A program made the position numbers and the translations under genes. This document shows, piece after piece, positions 53,515 to 62,988 of a stretch of 64,000 nt of DNA (its first letter is position 1; each line of letters starts with the position of its first letter). Source of the stretch: Vibrio tapetis subsp. quintayensis (GTDB taxonomy: Bacteria; Pseudomonadota; Gammaproteobacteria; Enterobacterales; Vibrionaceae); contig NZ_JAUFQV010000026.1 in the NCBI RefSeq assembly GCF_030409945.1, positions 434,001 through 498,000 on the forward strand, given 5' to 3'. Below the pieces are notes generated by a model. The model did not search any database. It saw nothing but the letters and a program-made list of their open reading frames with translations, and had not been told where the DNA came from.

Positions 53515-54168
53515 ATGTCGGGTATAAGTGAATCAGCCAAGTTAGTGAAAACCGCACTGGCTAAAAATGGAATTGAAACTCCGCTGCGCCCAAATGATAT
53601 TGGACGAGATGAGAAAAAAGAAAAAATTGAACATCACATGCGAGAAATTTTGAACTTGCTAGAACTTGATCTCAGTGATGACAGCCTAGAAGAGACGCCC
53701 CGCCGTATCGCTAAGATGTACGTCGATGAAGTATTCTCAGGTTTAGACTACGCGAACTTCCCCAAAATCACGGTGATTGAAAACAAAATGTCGTGCAGTG
53801 AAATGGTGAGAGTAAAAGACATCACGGTTACCAGCACCTGTGAGCACCATTTAGTGACCATCGATGGTCGTGCGGCAGTTGCGTATATCCCTCGCTCTAA
53901 GATTATTGGCCTTTCCAAAATTAACCGTATCGTACGCTTCTTTGCACAGCGTCCTCAAGTACAAGAGCGCATGACGCAGCAGGTATTAGTGGCGTTGCAA
54001 GCGCTGTTAGAAACCGATGACGTCGCTATTACCATGGATGCAGTACACTATTGTGTGAAATCTCGCGGAGTGATGGACGCAACCAGCGTCACAACGACAA
54101 CGGCATTAGGCGGGATTTTCAAATCGAACCCAGCCACTCGACACGAGTTTTTGCACGGGTTACGTTAA
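53515..54168 (+). CDS. folE: GTP cyclohydrolase I
   Basis: First step of tetrahydrofolate (and queuosine-type) synthesis. Zinc ligands in [11 protein letters not shown] and VHYCVKSRG. The start at 53515 ([11 protein letters not shown]) gives 217 residues, the family length, with GGGAG upstream; earlier in-frame ATGs at 53443 and 53500 are less likely. Strong terminator follows. Divergent from moeA. Confidence 0.95.
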   Translation: MSGISESAKLVKTALAKNGIETPLRPNDIGRDEKKEKIEHHMREILNLLELDLSDDSLEETPRRIAKMYVDEVFSGLDYANFPKITVIENKMSCSEMVRVKDITVTSTCEHHLVTIDGRAAVAYIPRSKIIGLSKINRIVRFFAQRPQVQERMTQQVLVALQALLETDDVAITMDAVHYCVKSRGVMDATSVTTTTALGGIFKSNPATRHEFLHGLR

Positions 54169-54187
54169 TACTTAGTCGTGAAAAAAT

Positions 54188-54217
54188 AAAAGGGCTCCTA
54201 CTGAAGGAGCCCTTTTT
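54188..54217 (+). terminator. Terminator of folE
   Basis: AGGGCTCC/GGAGCCCT with a seven-base loop and five T; an A-run on the left makes it bidirectional in form, also serving the convergent chemoreceptor gene. Confidence 0.92.
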
Positions 54218-54260
54218 GTACGTGTCGATTTAGCTTTGTTTTACTGAACCCAGTGACTAA

Positions 54261-56027
54261 CTAAGCGTTAGTTTTGAATTGAGCAACCGCTTGGTCCATG
54301 TCCTGTGCTTGAACTTGAACACTGTCTACTTCTTCAAAACACTGCTTAGCAGAAACCATGTTGTCATCCGAAATCATCTGAAGTTCAGTGATAGATTCCG
54401 CTACTTGGTTCATTACAATGCCTTGCTCTTCAATCGCTGAGGCAATACGTTCAGAATTACTTTGGATGTTGTCCATATCAGTAATGATTTGCGAGAAGTT
54501 TTGGTCAAGCGTTTGAGAGAATTCTTTGGTTTCCTCCCCTTGACGGTTACAAGTTTCAATATCATCAACAACGGTCGACATTTGGTTTTGAATTGCGTTG
54601 ACTACCGTTGTAATTTCTTGTGTTGATTCATGAGTACGGCTAGCAAGTGCTCGAACCTCGTCCGCTACTACTGCAAAACCACGGCCTTGCTCACCGGCGC
54701 GTGCCGCTTCAATAGCTGCGTTAAGTGCAAGTAAGTTAGTTTGCTCGGCTATTCCTTGAATCATTTCTACCGCGCCACCAATTTGAGACACGTGTTGATT
54801 CAAAGACCCGATCGAAGCTTGGCTGTTAGCGAGAGTATTTGATAGGCCATTAATGTTGTCTACGGTGCTGCTTACGACTTCACGGCCGCTGTTTGCATGG
54901 TTCGCTGCTTGTTGAACCCCTTCGGCGGCAATGGCAGTACTTTCAGATATTTCAGCTATGGTTGATACCATCTCTTGTACCGCAGTCGCCATAGTCGTGG
55001 TGTGTTCACTCTGTACGCCAAACTTTTCGATAACACCTTGAAGTTGCCCGTGCATGCTCTCAGTGCTGCTAAACAGTGCTTTAGACTTAACTTGAGAACC
55101 CGACACCAAATCTTCAATGCTAGACAATAGATCATTGAAGTAACGTCCTAATGTCGCAAGCTCACTTTTACCTGAAACATCGGTACGCATAGCAATGTTA
55201 TTGGTTTCTGAGATCGTTTGGATTGTGGTGAGCAGCTTGTTCATCATAGAGTTGATAGACGTTACGATTTGGAAAAGCACTAGGGCAATCACTAAGATAA
55301 TCGCACCAGTAACCGACCATTGTATAGTAGAGAGGCGGCTTTCATAGCTTGCAACGCCAGATTGCAGCGCTTCAGATGCAGCGGTAAATTGCTCTTCAAT
55401 TTGATGAGACGCAGAGCGTACATCACCCATTAAGCCTTCATCGTGTTTCATTCCAACGTGGTGCATTTGTTTGATGACTTTCTCACCCGCATCGGTGAAC
55501 TCCTTAAACACGAAACCCTCAAGCGTTTCAGGTTTGAAGTCACCTTTCAGTAAGTTGTGGTGAAAATGATCCAGGGCTAGCTCTTTTTCTGGAGTCGAAG
55601 AAGTGATTAGGCGCTGATATATCGACATGTAATTGCCCATCAAGCCTTGGTCTTCTTTTAGACCTAATACTTGATTACCTGAAACTAATGTAGCAAATTT
55701 GCCTTTATACACATCGAGATCAGATCGAAGTCGAGTTGGGTAAGGGATATTGTGTTTAGCGAGTACGCTTGAAATGCTTTGGTTGATATCAACAAAGAGA
55801 GCGGCATTTTCGTTGAATTTCGAAAGATATTTCGTATCTTTTCTTAGTAAAAAGTCTTTTTCATTACGGCGTAAATTGAGAAGTCTCACCTCTAATTCAA
55901 CGAGTTGAGTCCTAGCTGATGCTAACTCACCAACCGTATTAGAGAAACTGATAGAGACACCTAAAATGGTGGCAATACCCAGGATTGAAATCAATCCAAG
56001 AAGGATAAGACGAGATTTGATATTCAT
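54261..56027 (-). CDS. Methyl-accepting chemotaxis protein with HBM sensor
   Basis: Helix 1 at about 7-27, periplasmic helical bimodular (HBM) sensor about 30-238 with RRNEKDF at 53-59 and two Gly/Met repeats (EDQGLMGNY and DEGLMGDVR), helix 2 at about 242-262, HAMP, then the cytoplasmic signalling hairpin with [25 protein letters not shown]. 588 residues; no C-terminal CheR-binding pentapeptide. ATG at 56027 has AAGAAG eight bases upstream, better than GTG at 56036. HBM receptors such as Pseudomonas McpS bind TCA-cycle acids; the ligand here is not known. Shares its sensor type with the hybrid kinase at 30910. Confidence 0.93.
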   Translation of the reverse strand: MNIKSRLILLGLISILGIATILGVSISFSNTVGELASARTQLVELEVRLLNLRRNEKDFLLRKDTKYLSKFNENAALFVDINQSISSVLAKHNIPYPTRLRSDLDVYKGKFATLVSGNQVLGLKEDQGLMGNYMSIYQRLITSSTPEKELALDHFHHNLLKGDFKPETLEGFVFKEFTDAGEKVIKQMHHVGMKHDEGLMGDVRSASHQIEEQFTAASEALQSGVASYESRLSTIQWSVTGAIILVIALVLFQIVTSINSMMNKLLTTIQTISETNNIAMRTDVSGKSELATLGRYFNDLLSSIEDLVSGSQVKSKALFSSTESMHGQLQGVIEKFGVQSEHTTTMATAVQEMVSTIAEISESTAIAAEGVQQAANHANSGREVVSSTVDNINGLSNTLANSQASIGSLNQHVSQIGGAVEMIQGIAEQTNLLALNAAIEAARAGEQGRGFAVVADEVRALASRTHESTQEITTVVNAIQNQMSTVVDDIETCNRQGEETKEFSQTLDQNFSQIITDMDNIQSNSERIASAIEEQGIVMNQVAESITELQMISDDNMVSAKQCFEEVDSVQVQAQDMDQAVAQFKTNA

Positions 56028-56628
56028 AATTCGCACTTCTTTGAGCTAAATGACAGAAGGTTGAAGCCATACATTAATGTTACAAATAAAACTCAACTTA
56101 AATGTTACACTTTTGTTAAGGTTGACGGGTTTTCCTGCCCGAAACCAAACCTTCAAAGTGGTACATATGCGTTAATTTTGTGCATTTGTACCCCAATCAA
56201 TTCCAACTAACAGAGTAGTGATCTAATGTCACCTCTATTTATCTTAGCTGTTTTTGATTCAGGTTAAAGTAAAAGTTGTAAAAATGTAAATAAATATGAC
56301 TTCTATTCCGTTACATACGCCAGAGCTTTGTAACAGTTTGTCATGCCTGATAAAAAAGGAATCATTCTGAGAGGCGGTCTTTACACCATGGAGTAATCTG
56401 AGTAATGAAATAGTCAACTATTGATTAGTCTATTATTTCAGTGTGGGGAGATTGTACTACGCACTAAGTTGAAAATGGTTCTGTTTCAAATCTATTTTGG
56501 TTTGGTTTTATATGCTTGTTGTGCCACTTAGTCGTGATTCATAAATATCAATAATCACCCGTATGCATATAAAAATAAAGCTGCCAGAGGGCAGCTATAT
56601 TAAATATTGCTTCGGGCGTCACTAACGA
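56028..56628. other. Gene-free interval upstream of the chemoreceptor
   Basis: About 600 AT-rich bases. I see no open frame with a ribosome-binding site and no strong repeat; the terminator of the FKBP gene occupies its right end. It should contain the chemoreceptor promoter. Confidence 0.5.
56570..56596 (-). terminator. Terminator of the dsbA-like/FKBP operon
   Basis: AGCTGCC/GGCAGCT with a four-base loop; on the minus strand it is followed by TTTATTTTTA. Confidence 0.8.
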
Positions 56629-57102
56629 TTAGTCGATAGCGAGTAATTCAATATCAAAAATTAGGACGGTAGCTGGTGGGATAGGGCCTGAACCGTTTTT
56701 GCCGTAACCAAGCGTGCTTGGAACAAACAGACGAATTTTTTGCCCTACGACCATCAATTGAACGCCTTCTTGCCAACCCTTAATCACTTGCTTAAGACCG
56801 AATGCAATTGGCTCACCGCGGTCAACTGAACTATCGAACACTTCACCGTTAATTAGAGTACCGTGGTAGTGAACCGTCACTTTACTGTCTAGCGTTGGGT
56901 GTTCGGTACCTGTGCCTTCTTGAATTACTTGGTATTGAAGGCCGGATTCAGTCACAACAATACCTTCGTTCTTGGCATTCTGAGCTAAAAACTCTTGCCC
57001 TTGAGCAAAGTTAACGTCTGCTGCTTTGTGGTTAGTCCACGTGCGGTAGATAAAAAATCCAGCAAGAATAAAAATAATGGCTGGAAATAGATACTTAGAC
57101 AC
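56629..57102 (-). CDS. Membrane-anchored FKBP-type peptidyl-prolyl isomerase
   Basis: N-terminal signal anchor (about 4-20, YLFPAIIFILAGFFIYR) then an FKBP domain: VTVHYHGTLINGEVFDSSVDRGEP, QVIKGWQEGVQLM, IPPATVLIFDIELL. 157 residues. Periplasm-facing proline isomerase and folding helper. Nineteen bases after the DsbA-like gene, suggesting an envelope-folding operon. Confidence 0.93.
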   Translation of the reverse strand: MSKYLFPAIIFILAGFFIYRTWTNHKAADVNFAQGQEFLAQNAKNEGIVVTESGLQYQVIQEGTGTEHPTLDSKVTVHYHGTLINGEVFDSSVDRGEPIAFGLKQVIKGWQEGVQLMVVGQKIRLFVPSTLGYGKNGSGPIPPATVLIFDIELLAID

Positions 57103-57120
57103 AAGCTATCCTTATAGTCT

Positions 57121-57750
57121 TTATGGTTGAGAGAGTAGGTAGTTTATCGTGTTTACTATGTCATTAACATCTTTATGCCCAGAGGTAATGAGCTGGTATT
57201 TACCATTGATAATGAAAGTTGGCACCGAATTAAACTGACCTTGTGTAGTAATGCTTTCAGCAACAGAAAGTTCTTCAAATAGCGCTTTTTGCTGAATTTC
57301 GTCAAACTGGTATGGGCTTACAAGACCTCGAGAGTTGAAGATCTCTTCAATGGCTTTTTGTTTTGCTGCTGTGTCTACGTGATCGCGAGATTGAACGGCT
57401 TCGAACAGTTCATCCATCATGGCGTGATCTGGCGTATTATCGAGTTGCATTTGCGCCGCATAGTAAATCAGCGCTCCGATTTGCGCGCTTTCATTGAACG
57501 TGACGTGTACCTTGCTAATGGGCTGTTTGATACCGTCTTCTATTTGCGGAACCATGCTCTCCATCGTGCGGCAGTGACCACAAGTAAGAGAGAAGACTTC
57601 AGTGACGGGTGTAATACTCGATTGAGTCAGAGTCGTTGGCAACTGAGAGTATTGCTGGCCTTTTTGTGGCTGCTGGTCATTTTCGCTGCAAGCTATAAGA
57701 AAAAAAGAGCTAACTAAAGCGACCAAGATAGAAAATTTATTTTTAGACAT
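57121..57750 (-). CDS. DsbA-like thiol oxidoreductase, predicted lipoprotein
   Basis: Thioredoxin fold with active site Cys57-Gly-His-Cys60 and the cis-Pro loop SVPTFIINGKY. Unlike soluble DsbA, the N-terminus has a lipobox (FFLIAC, Cys21), so it is probably lipid-anchored. About 209 residues from the ATG at 57750; TTG at 57759 is an alternative with a slightly better placed AGG. CGHC is shared with DsbA-type and some isomerase proteins. Forms an operon with the FKBP gene. Confidence 0.88.
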   Translation of the reverse strand: MSKNKFSILVALVSSFFLIACSENDQQPQKGQQYSQLPTTLTQSSITPVTEVFSLTCGHCRTMESMVPQIEDGIKQPISKVHVTFNESAQIGALIYYAAQMQLDNTPDHAMMDELFEAVQSRDHVDTAAKQKAIEEIFNSRGLVSPYQFDEIQQKALFEELSVAESITTQGQFNSVPTFIINGKYQLITSGHKDVNDIVNTINYLLSQP

Positions 57751-57975
57751 ATTTATCAAATAACCTACATGATTGAAAACTGAATCTACATCAATTAGAA
57801 GTAAAAGAAAGCGATTGGTTCCCTAACTGTGTACGAAAGTATTTCAAATGACTAATATATGAGCACAACTAGGGAGTCTTGCAGCTAAATTTGCACTTTT
57901 CTCCTAAAGTTTTAGTAGTTAGGTCGATATAGTTATTAATAGTACTAACAGCATGTTTTGGGAGCCAGCATTAAT

Positions 57976-58647
57976 ATGTGGGTAATTAAAAAGACTTTTG
58001 CCATAGCGTTGATGGGTATTCTATTGCAAGGGTGTAGTGCGCTAACGCCTCCTTCAATGCTGGAAACGGCACCGAAGACCAGTGGCGACCTTATTTATCC
58101 AGACTGGGGAGGGGAAGAGGTATCGGCGAATGTGGGGCAGCCCGCGGTTACTTCCAATTTGAATCAGCCACAAGTTATGCCGATGGCAAAGCCTGTAATG
58201 GCTTCTCAGCCCATGCATAACACGAATGAAATGCGTTCTTTGATGGCGTTTATGGAAAGCAATCGTATCAAGTACGAAGTGATTCCCGGTCAGCACACCG
58301 TCGTCAAATTAGAACAGCGCATTCACTTTGAAACAGGCTCTGCCACCATCACTAAGAAATCTCGCGTTTGGTTGGGGCAGCTTGGTGGCTTTTTATCGCA
58401 AAAACCAAGTATCAAAACCGTGATTGATGGTCATACGGACAGCACCGGTGGTAATCAGATTAATGACAATTTGTCAGATAAACGTGCGATGCAAGTAAAG
58501 CTACTATTAACGAACAATAATGTCGCGACTCGGAATGTTTATACTCGAGGCTATGGTAAGCATTTACCAAGTTGTTCGAATATTTCTAAAAGCGGAAAAG
58601 CGTGTAATAGAAGAGTGGAATTGATGTTCATTGAGGCCATCAACTAG
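57976..58647 (+). CDS. OmpA-family lipoprotein
   Basis: Lipobox LLQGC (Cys20), a Pro/Met/Gln-rich linker, then a C-terminal OmpA peptidoglycan-binding domain: IHFETGSATITKKSR, VIDGHTDSTGGNQINDNLSDKRA, and RGYGKHLPSCSN with NRRVELMF. 223 residues. The start at 57976 lies 11 bases after GGGAG. Peptidoglycan-associated outer-membrane lipoprotein; structural or efflux-related role not decided. Confidence 0.9.
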   Translation: MWVIKKTFAIALMGILLQGCSALTPPSMLETAPKTSGDLIYPDWGGEEVSANVGQPAVTSNLNQPQVMPMAKPVMASQPMHNTNEMRSLMAFMESNRIKYEVIPGQHTVVKLEQRIHFETGSATITKKSRVWLGQLGGFLSQKPSIKTVIDGHTDSTGGNQINDNLSDKRAMQVKLLLTNNNVATRNVYTRGYGKHLPSCSNISKSGKACNRRVELMFIEAIN

Positions 58648-58697
58648 TGTCGGCCTAGTCGTTAGCAAGTTTCACACAAAACTATGAATATAGAATT

Positions 58698-58726
58698 AAA
58701 AAAGACGACTTAGAGTCGTCTTTTTA
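58698..58726. terminator. Bidirectional terminator between the OmpA-like and fhs genes
   Basis: AAAGACGAC/GTCGTCTTT with a five-base loop, A-run on the left and T-run on the right. Confidence 0.92.
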
Positions 58727-58753
58727 TTTACTTGGATACGTTGAACTACAAGG

Positions 58754-60496
58754 CTAACTTAAGCCTATAATATTGCCTTCTGCGTCAATGTCTAGGCCCA
58801 TAAAGGCAGGCTTTTCTGGCAAGCCAGGCATAGTCATTACGTTGCCACACAAAGCGTAAACAAAGTTCGCACCAGCACAAAGCTTGAGCTCACGAACCTC
58901 CACAGTAAAGTCCTTTGGTGCCCCTTTTACTGAGCCGTCTGTCGAAATCGACATTGGCGTTTTGGCCATACAGAGAGCCAACTTGCTAAAGCCGTGTGCG
59001 TTGTAGGTAGCCAGCTGCTTTTTAGCTAATTCAGACAACTCAACAGCCCTTGCCCCGTAACCCACTTCAGCGACGGTCATTAGCTTTTCTTCTAAGCTTT
59101 GGTCTAGCGTATAAAGCGGTTTAAATGCGCTTGGTTTCTCACAGGCTATTTCGACGGCTTTAGCGAGTTCAATCGCGCCTTCGCCACCTTTAGAAAACGC
59201 TTCGCTGATTGCCACTTCTGCACCAAGCTCCTTCACCCAAGACTTGAGCAATTCAAGTTCTTGAACGCTGTCTTGCGGGAATCGGTTAATTGCAACAACA
59301 GCAGGCACACCGTATTTAGACACATTATTGATGTGCCATTCGAGGTTAGCAAAGCCCGCTTTTAATGCTGTGACATCTTCGCTGAATAGGCTGTCTGGTA
59401 GCGCTTGACCAGGCTTGAAATTGTATAAACCTGAGTTTGCCTTAAGGCCACGCAACGTAGCGACAACGACGGCACAGTCTGGGCCAAAACCCGCCATATT
59501 AGCTTTAATATTACAGGCTTTCTCGAAACCCATATCCGAGCCAAAACCACCCTCAGTGATGGTGTAATCCGCAAGTTTAGTGGCAATACGGTCTGCAATG
59601 ATTGAAGAGTTTCCGTGTGCAATGTTGGCAAATGGCCCTGCATGGATAAGCGTAGGCACGCCCTCCAAGGTTTGCATCATGGTAGGTTCAATGGCTTCAC
59701 GCATCGTTACTGTCATGGCACCAGCAACTTGTAAATCTTCCGCCGTGACCGGTTGGCCATCTAGGTTGTAGGCCAAAACAATGCGGCCAATACGTTTACG
59801 AAGATCTTGTAGATCGCTCGCTAAAGCTAAAATTGCCATTAATTCAGAAGCCGCTGAGATATCAAAGCCATCTTGGCGTTCAAAGCCATTGATGGTCTTA
59901 TTTTCTTGATTCAAACCAACGGTAACCATGCGTAATGCGCGATCGTTGTGATCAACAACTCGGCGCCAAACGACATTCTTATCGTCGATTTTAAGCGCTT
60001 TCAGGCCCGTTTTGTCAGCATAGGCTTCGTAACCAAGGCGTTGCTCATGATAGATTCGGGCATCAATGGCAGCGGATGCTAGGTTATGTGCGGCAGTGAC
60101 GGCATGAATGTCGCCAGTTAGATGCAGGTTAAGCTCTTCCATCGGTGCGACTTGGCTATAACCGCCACCAGCGGCACCGCCTTTAACGCCGAATACTGGG
60201 CCCATTGATGGCTGACGGATACAGGCCATAACAGACTTGTTTAGCTTAGCAAGTCCCTGAGATAGGCCAATAGTCGTTACCGTTTTGCCTTCACCTAGTG
60301 GCGTTGGAGTGATGGCAGTAACCAGGATAAGCTTGCCGGATTTTTCCTTTTCCAGCCTAGTGAGCGTATCTAAAGAAATTTTTGCTTTGTGGCGTCCGTG
60401 CGGAATAAATTCGCCACTGTTAAGCCCAGCATTGTGTGCCACAGTGTCGATTGAAGAAAGTGGAATGGAACGACAGATATCGATATCGCTCAGCAT
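58754..60496 (-). CDS. fhs: Formate-tetrahydrofolate ligase
   Basis: ATP-dependent synthesis of 10-formyl-THF, feeding purine and formyl-Met synthesis. The P-loop lies in [20 protein letters not shown], and [24 protein letters not shown] is the family core. 580 residues, full length. A near-perfect PurR box lies upstream, so it is probably repressed by purines. Monocistronic. Confidence 0.96.
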   Translation of the reverse strand: MLSDIDICRSIPLSSIDTVAHNAGLNSGEFIPHGRHKAKISLDTLTRLEKEKSGKLILVTAITPTPLGEGKTVTTIGLSQGLAKLNKSVMACIRQPSMGPVFGVKGGAAGGGYSQVAPMEELNLHLTGDIHAVTAAHNLASAAIDARIYHEQRLGYEAYADKTGLKALKIDDKNVVWRRVVDHNDRALRMVTVGLNQENKTINGFERQDGFDISAASELMAILALASDLQDLRKRIGRIVLAYNLDGQPVTAEDLQVAGAMTVTMREAIEPTMMQTLEGVPTLIHAGPFANIAHGNSSIIADRIATKLADYTITEGGFGSDMGFEKACNIKANMAGFGPDCAVVVATLRGLKANSGLYNFKPGQALPDSLFSEDVTALKAGFANLEWHINNVSKYGVPAVVAINRFPQDSVQELELLKSWVKELGAEVAISEAFSKGGEGAIELAKAVEIACEKPSAFKPLYTLDQSLEEKLMTVAEVGYGARAVELSELAKKQLATYNAHGFSKLALCMAKTPMSISTDGSVKGAPKDFTVEVRELKLCAGANFVYALCGNVMTMPGLPEKPAFMGLDIDAEGNIIGLS

Positions 60497-60526
60497 ATAA
60501 AACCCCCTAAAAGCCCAAAGTCAGTT

Positions 60527-60542
60527 GCGTAAACGTTTGCGT
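60527..60542. promoter_or_regulatory. PurR box upstream of fhs
   Basis: GCGTAAACGTTTGCGT; the reverse complement ACGCAAACGTTTACGC differs from the PurR consensus ACGCAAACGTTTGCGT in one base. It lies 31 bases before the fhs start codon. Confidence 0.85.
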
Positions 60543-60638
60543 CCGCAATATACCGTGCAAAATATCTTTGTAAAGTGTTTTTGATAGTAATAAATCGCAA
60601 CTGACTAAATGGTAACTAATTAGTAACTAGATAGAAAC

Positions 60639-60666
60639 AACAAAGCCAGCAATTGCCGGCTTTGTT
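60639..60666. terminator. Hairpin after gsk
   Basis: AACAAAGCC-a-GC and GC-c-GGCTTTGTT form a long stem with one mismatch and an AATT loop, six bases after the gsk stop on the minus strand. The T content after it is modest. Confidence 0.65.
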
Positions 60667-60671
60667 AATAA

Positions 60672-61976
60672 TTATCGGTCCCAGTAAGCTTCTTCTAAGC
60701 TGTCTTCACGTTCGGGTAATGCGCGGGACAATCTCGGTGCGTGCTGAGTTAATACTTCGTAACTCACTCGGTTAGCGTATTTACACACTTGAGATAAAGA
60801 TGAATAACTTAAGTATCGATGATCGTGTTTCGTCGAATCTGGCACGTTAGATTTGTGGTATTTGTTTGCTGCCATGTCGTGTAATAAAGACGACAACGCG
60901 GCATCACCAGCACCATTTGTATTCTTTATTTCAAGTGGCCCGCCAAGATAAGGGGCAATGTGCGAATAAACTTTAACGGCTTCGTCGCATTCCGCTTTTT
61001 TCATGGCACGACTGAACTCAAATTGATTAAAGTTCGCTATGCTGCCATCGATCATCGGGAAGTTGGTTTCACGAAGTGCGGCTTTGTCAGTGTGGCCTGC
61101 CATGTAAAGACCATCTGGGCCAGCAGTACACAAAACTAAATCAACCCACTCAAGTGCTTTATCTGCGGCGGATAAAGGATCTTTTTCACCGGTGAGAGCT
61201 TCGCCTTCTTCTTCGTTCATCGCAACGACGGAGATGTTCTTTTTCAAGTACTCCTGCCACCATTCTGCTTTTCCTTCGATTACGTATTTGGTACCTAAGG
61301 TCAAAACCACAGGTACTCCGTTCTCTTTCGCGTAATCAATAGCACGTTGAACCGCTGCAGGCATAGGGTCCGTTGGCTTACCACGCATCAAATAGGAAGA
61401 GACAACCAGAGCAGCTGCTTTTTTGAAGATATGAGCAGGAACGCTTTCTGGAGAAAGCTGGTTCATATGGCCTTCGTTAATAGCAAAAGTGCGCTCGCCA
61501 TCATCGGTAATCAACGTATAGCAGCGACCGATAGGGCCTTCAACCGTTTGCAAGTAGTTCAAGTCCATCCGAGCAGAGGTGTTACACAGGTAACGATAGG
61601 CGTAAGAGCCAACCTCGATGTTTTTGCTCATTACACCCAGCAATACGGACTTGCTATCTGCGAGTACAGAGTAGTTGTGCAGTGTATTGCCAATCGTGTC
61701 ACCCGGATGTTCATGGGTGATTAAACCCTGAACTTTCAATTCTTGATACAAAGCATCCGCTTGGCTTTCTTCAAGCACTAAGGAGTGGCCTTTGCTCAAG
61801 TTATATTTAGCAAGAAATTCGTCACCCACGCGAGCTTCAATATCGACGATGGTTTGACCCACACCAACAATAGTTGGTCTGTGTAGCTTCGGCGCTTGGC
61901 GAACTTGGTTCACCAACGGATCGCGTGAATGAGTAGGGAAATAGTGTTTTGACTTACGTTGACCGGGAAATTTCAT
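60672..61976 (-). CDS. gsk: Inosine-guanosine kinase
   Basis: PfkB-family purine nucleoside salvage kinase. MKFPGQRKSKHYFP at the start and DPLVNQ match E. coli Gsk closely; SYAYRYLCNTSARMDLNYLQ, TNGAGDAALSSLLHD and the end PEREDSLEEAYWDR are nearly the same. 434 residues when started at 61976, identical in length to E. coli Gsk. No good ribosome-binding site, but the start is conserved. Confidence 0.97.
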   Translation of the reverse strand: MKFPGQRKSKHYFPTHSRDPLVNQVRQAPKLHRPTIVGVGQTIVDIEARVGDEFLAKYNLSKGHSLVLEESQADALYQELKVQGLITHEHPGDTIGNTLHNYSVLADSKSVLLGVMSKNIEVGSYAYRYLCNTSARMDLNYLQTVEGPIGRCYTLITDDGERTFAINEGHMNQLSPESVPAHIFKKAAALVVSSYLMRGKPTDPMPAAVQRAIDYAKENGVPVVLTLGTKYVIEGKAEWWQEYLKKNISVVAMNEEEGEALTGEKDPLSAADKALEWVDLVLCTAGPDGLYMAGHTDKAALRETNFPMIDGSIANFNQFEFSRAMKKAECDEAVKVYSHIAPYLGGPLEIKNTNGAGDAALSSLLHDMAANKYHKSNVPDSTKHDHRYLSYSSLSQVCKYANRVSYEVLTQHAPRLSRALPEREDSLEEAYWDR

Positions 61977-62167
61977 GCTAAAAAGAAACGGTTTCAGAAA
62001 AACAGGCGCGGATTCTACCACACAATTAGTGCAAATTTCATTTTTGTTACAACAAAAACTGAGAGGTTTGTGCGAGTGCCTTCAAGGCGAGCGGAGAGGA
62101 GGCGAGCAGAGAAATAGCCCGAACAGCATTAACACTTCTGTTCGAGCTCATTGAGTTGAGAGTCGTG

Positions 62168-62638
62168 CTATTTAGTGGCTACTTGAGGCTCAATATAGGC
62201 TTTAGTTCCCCACAACGGTACGGTAGAGAGACTGTGTTTAAAGCTACCGTCGGTTTCTTTCGTTGTGTAAGACAAATAAAGCAGAGTTTGATTCTCTGCG
62301 TCGTAGATGCGTCTTACTTTCATTGTTTTAAAGAAAATACTTTTAGATTTTTTAAACACCACTTCGCCAGACTTACTTTTGTCGATGCTTGCAATCATCT
62401 CAGGGGTAATGTCACCCGTTTGTCGGCATGAGATAGAACTGTCACTTGGGTCGGCAAGGCTGAAATCTGCTTCAATTGAGGCAATGTGGCATGTTACGCC
62501 CGAGATCTTATCATCATCTAAGTTTGAGATTTTGATGTCTTTCATTGTGAACCAGCCAAGCCCTACATCACCAACCTCGTTATCAGAACAGCCTGCGAGA
62601 AGGGCTGTGACACCTAAAGCCAAAAGTAACTTTTTCAT
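62168..62638 (-). CDS. creA: CreA-family lipoprotein
   Basis: Lipobox LAGC (Cys17) then the CreA domain: NEVGDVGLGWFTMKDIKI, SGVTCHIASIEADFSLADPSDSSISCRQTG, and SGEVVFKKSKSIFFKTMKVRRIYD. 156 residues from the ATG at 62638; an upstream in-frame start would add 19 residues. E. coli CreA lacks the lipobox, so this form is probably anchored. Function of CreA is unknown. Confidence 0.88.
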   Translation of the reverse strand: MKKLLLALGVTALLAGCSDNEVGDVGLGWFTMKDIKISNLDDDKISGVTCHIASIEADFSLADPSDSSISCRQTGDITPEMIASIDKSKSGEVVFKKSKSIFFKTMKVRRIYDAENQTLLYLSYTTKETDGSFKHSLSTVPLWGTKAYIEPQVATK

Positions 62639-62800
62639 TGTTATTCCTTTATGTGAAAGTTTGCTAGATAACGTTGCTGAATAAGAGTGTATCAAGAGGG
62701 ACCTAGCCCTGCCATTAATATGGCGGTTGAATTGCTAATTACAAGTAGCAAAGCTCGTATATTCCTAATGGGGTCAGAAAAACCCGATATACTTTCTATA

Positions 62801-62818
62801 CAACACTAAAAGAATGAA
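62801..62818 (+). repeat. 18-bp leader repeat, copy 1
   Basis: CAACACTAAAAGAATGAA, identical to the sequence at 62969-62986. This copy ends eight bases before the start of the small lipoprotein. Confidence 0.9.
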
Positions 62819-62826
62819 AAGAAATT

Positions 62827-62934
62827 ATGAAATTCAAGATATTGTTGATAGCCTTGTTGGTGTGCTTACTGAGTGCATGCAGTACCCCACCTAAACCCAT
62901 TTGTAATCAAAGGGGTTGTCACATTTGGGGGTAA
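62827..62934 (+). CDS. Very small lipoprotein (35 residues)
   Basis: ATG at 62827, TAA at 62932-62934. Residues 1-17 are a lipoprotein signal (MKFKILLIALLVCLLSA) with Cys18 after LLSA; the mature part is STPPKPICNQRGCHIWG, with a Cys pair (Cys26 and Cys31) that could form a disulfide. No clear SD, only AAAAGAAA. Resembles the small signal-lipoprotein class in size but matches none I know. It lies between creA and the unknown gene at 62989, with the leader of the latter repeated in front of it. Confidence 0.6.
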   Translation: MKFKILLIALLVCLLSACSTPPKPICNQRGCHIWG

Positions 62935-62968
62935 TATACGTTGAAAAGTCTTTTCATCGGTCACGCTC

Positions 62969-62986
62969 CAACACTAAAAGAATGAA
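62969..62986 (+). repeat. 18-bp leader repeat, copy 2
   Basis: Second copy of CAACACTAAAAGAATGAA, two bases before the ATG of the next gene. The two copies are 168 bp apart. Confidence 0.9.
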
Positions 62987-62988
62987 TA

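Noticed and set aside
57289..57717. Open frame of 142 codons on the plus strand
   Set aside because: Antisense to the DsbA-like gene, which has intact active-site motifs; composition (Arg/Cys/Leu-rich) looks non-coding.
61347..61724. Open frame of 125 codons on the plus strand
   Set aside because: Antisense to gsk, whose protein matches E. coli Gsk along its length; no independent evidence.
62100..62160. Terminator between creA and gsk (GAACAG/CTGTTC stem)
   Set aside because: The stem is only six to seven bases and no T-run follows in the creA direction; not strong enough to list as a terminator.
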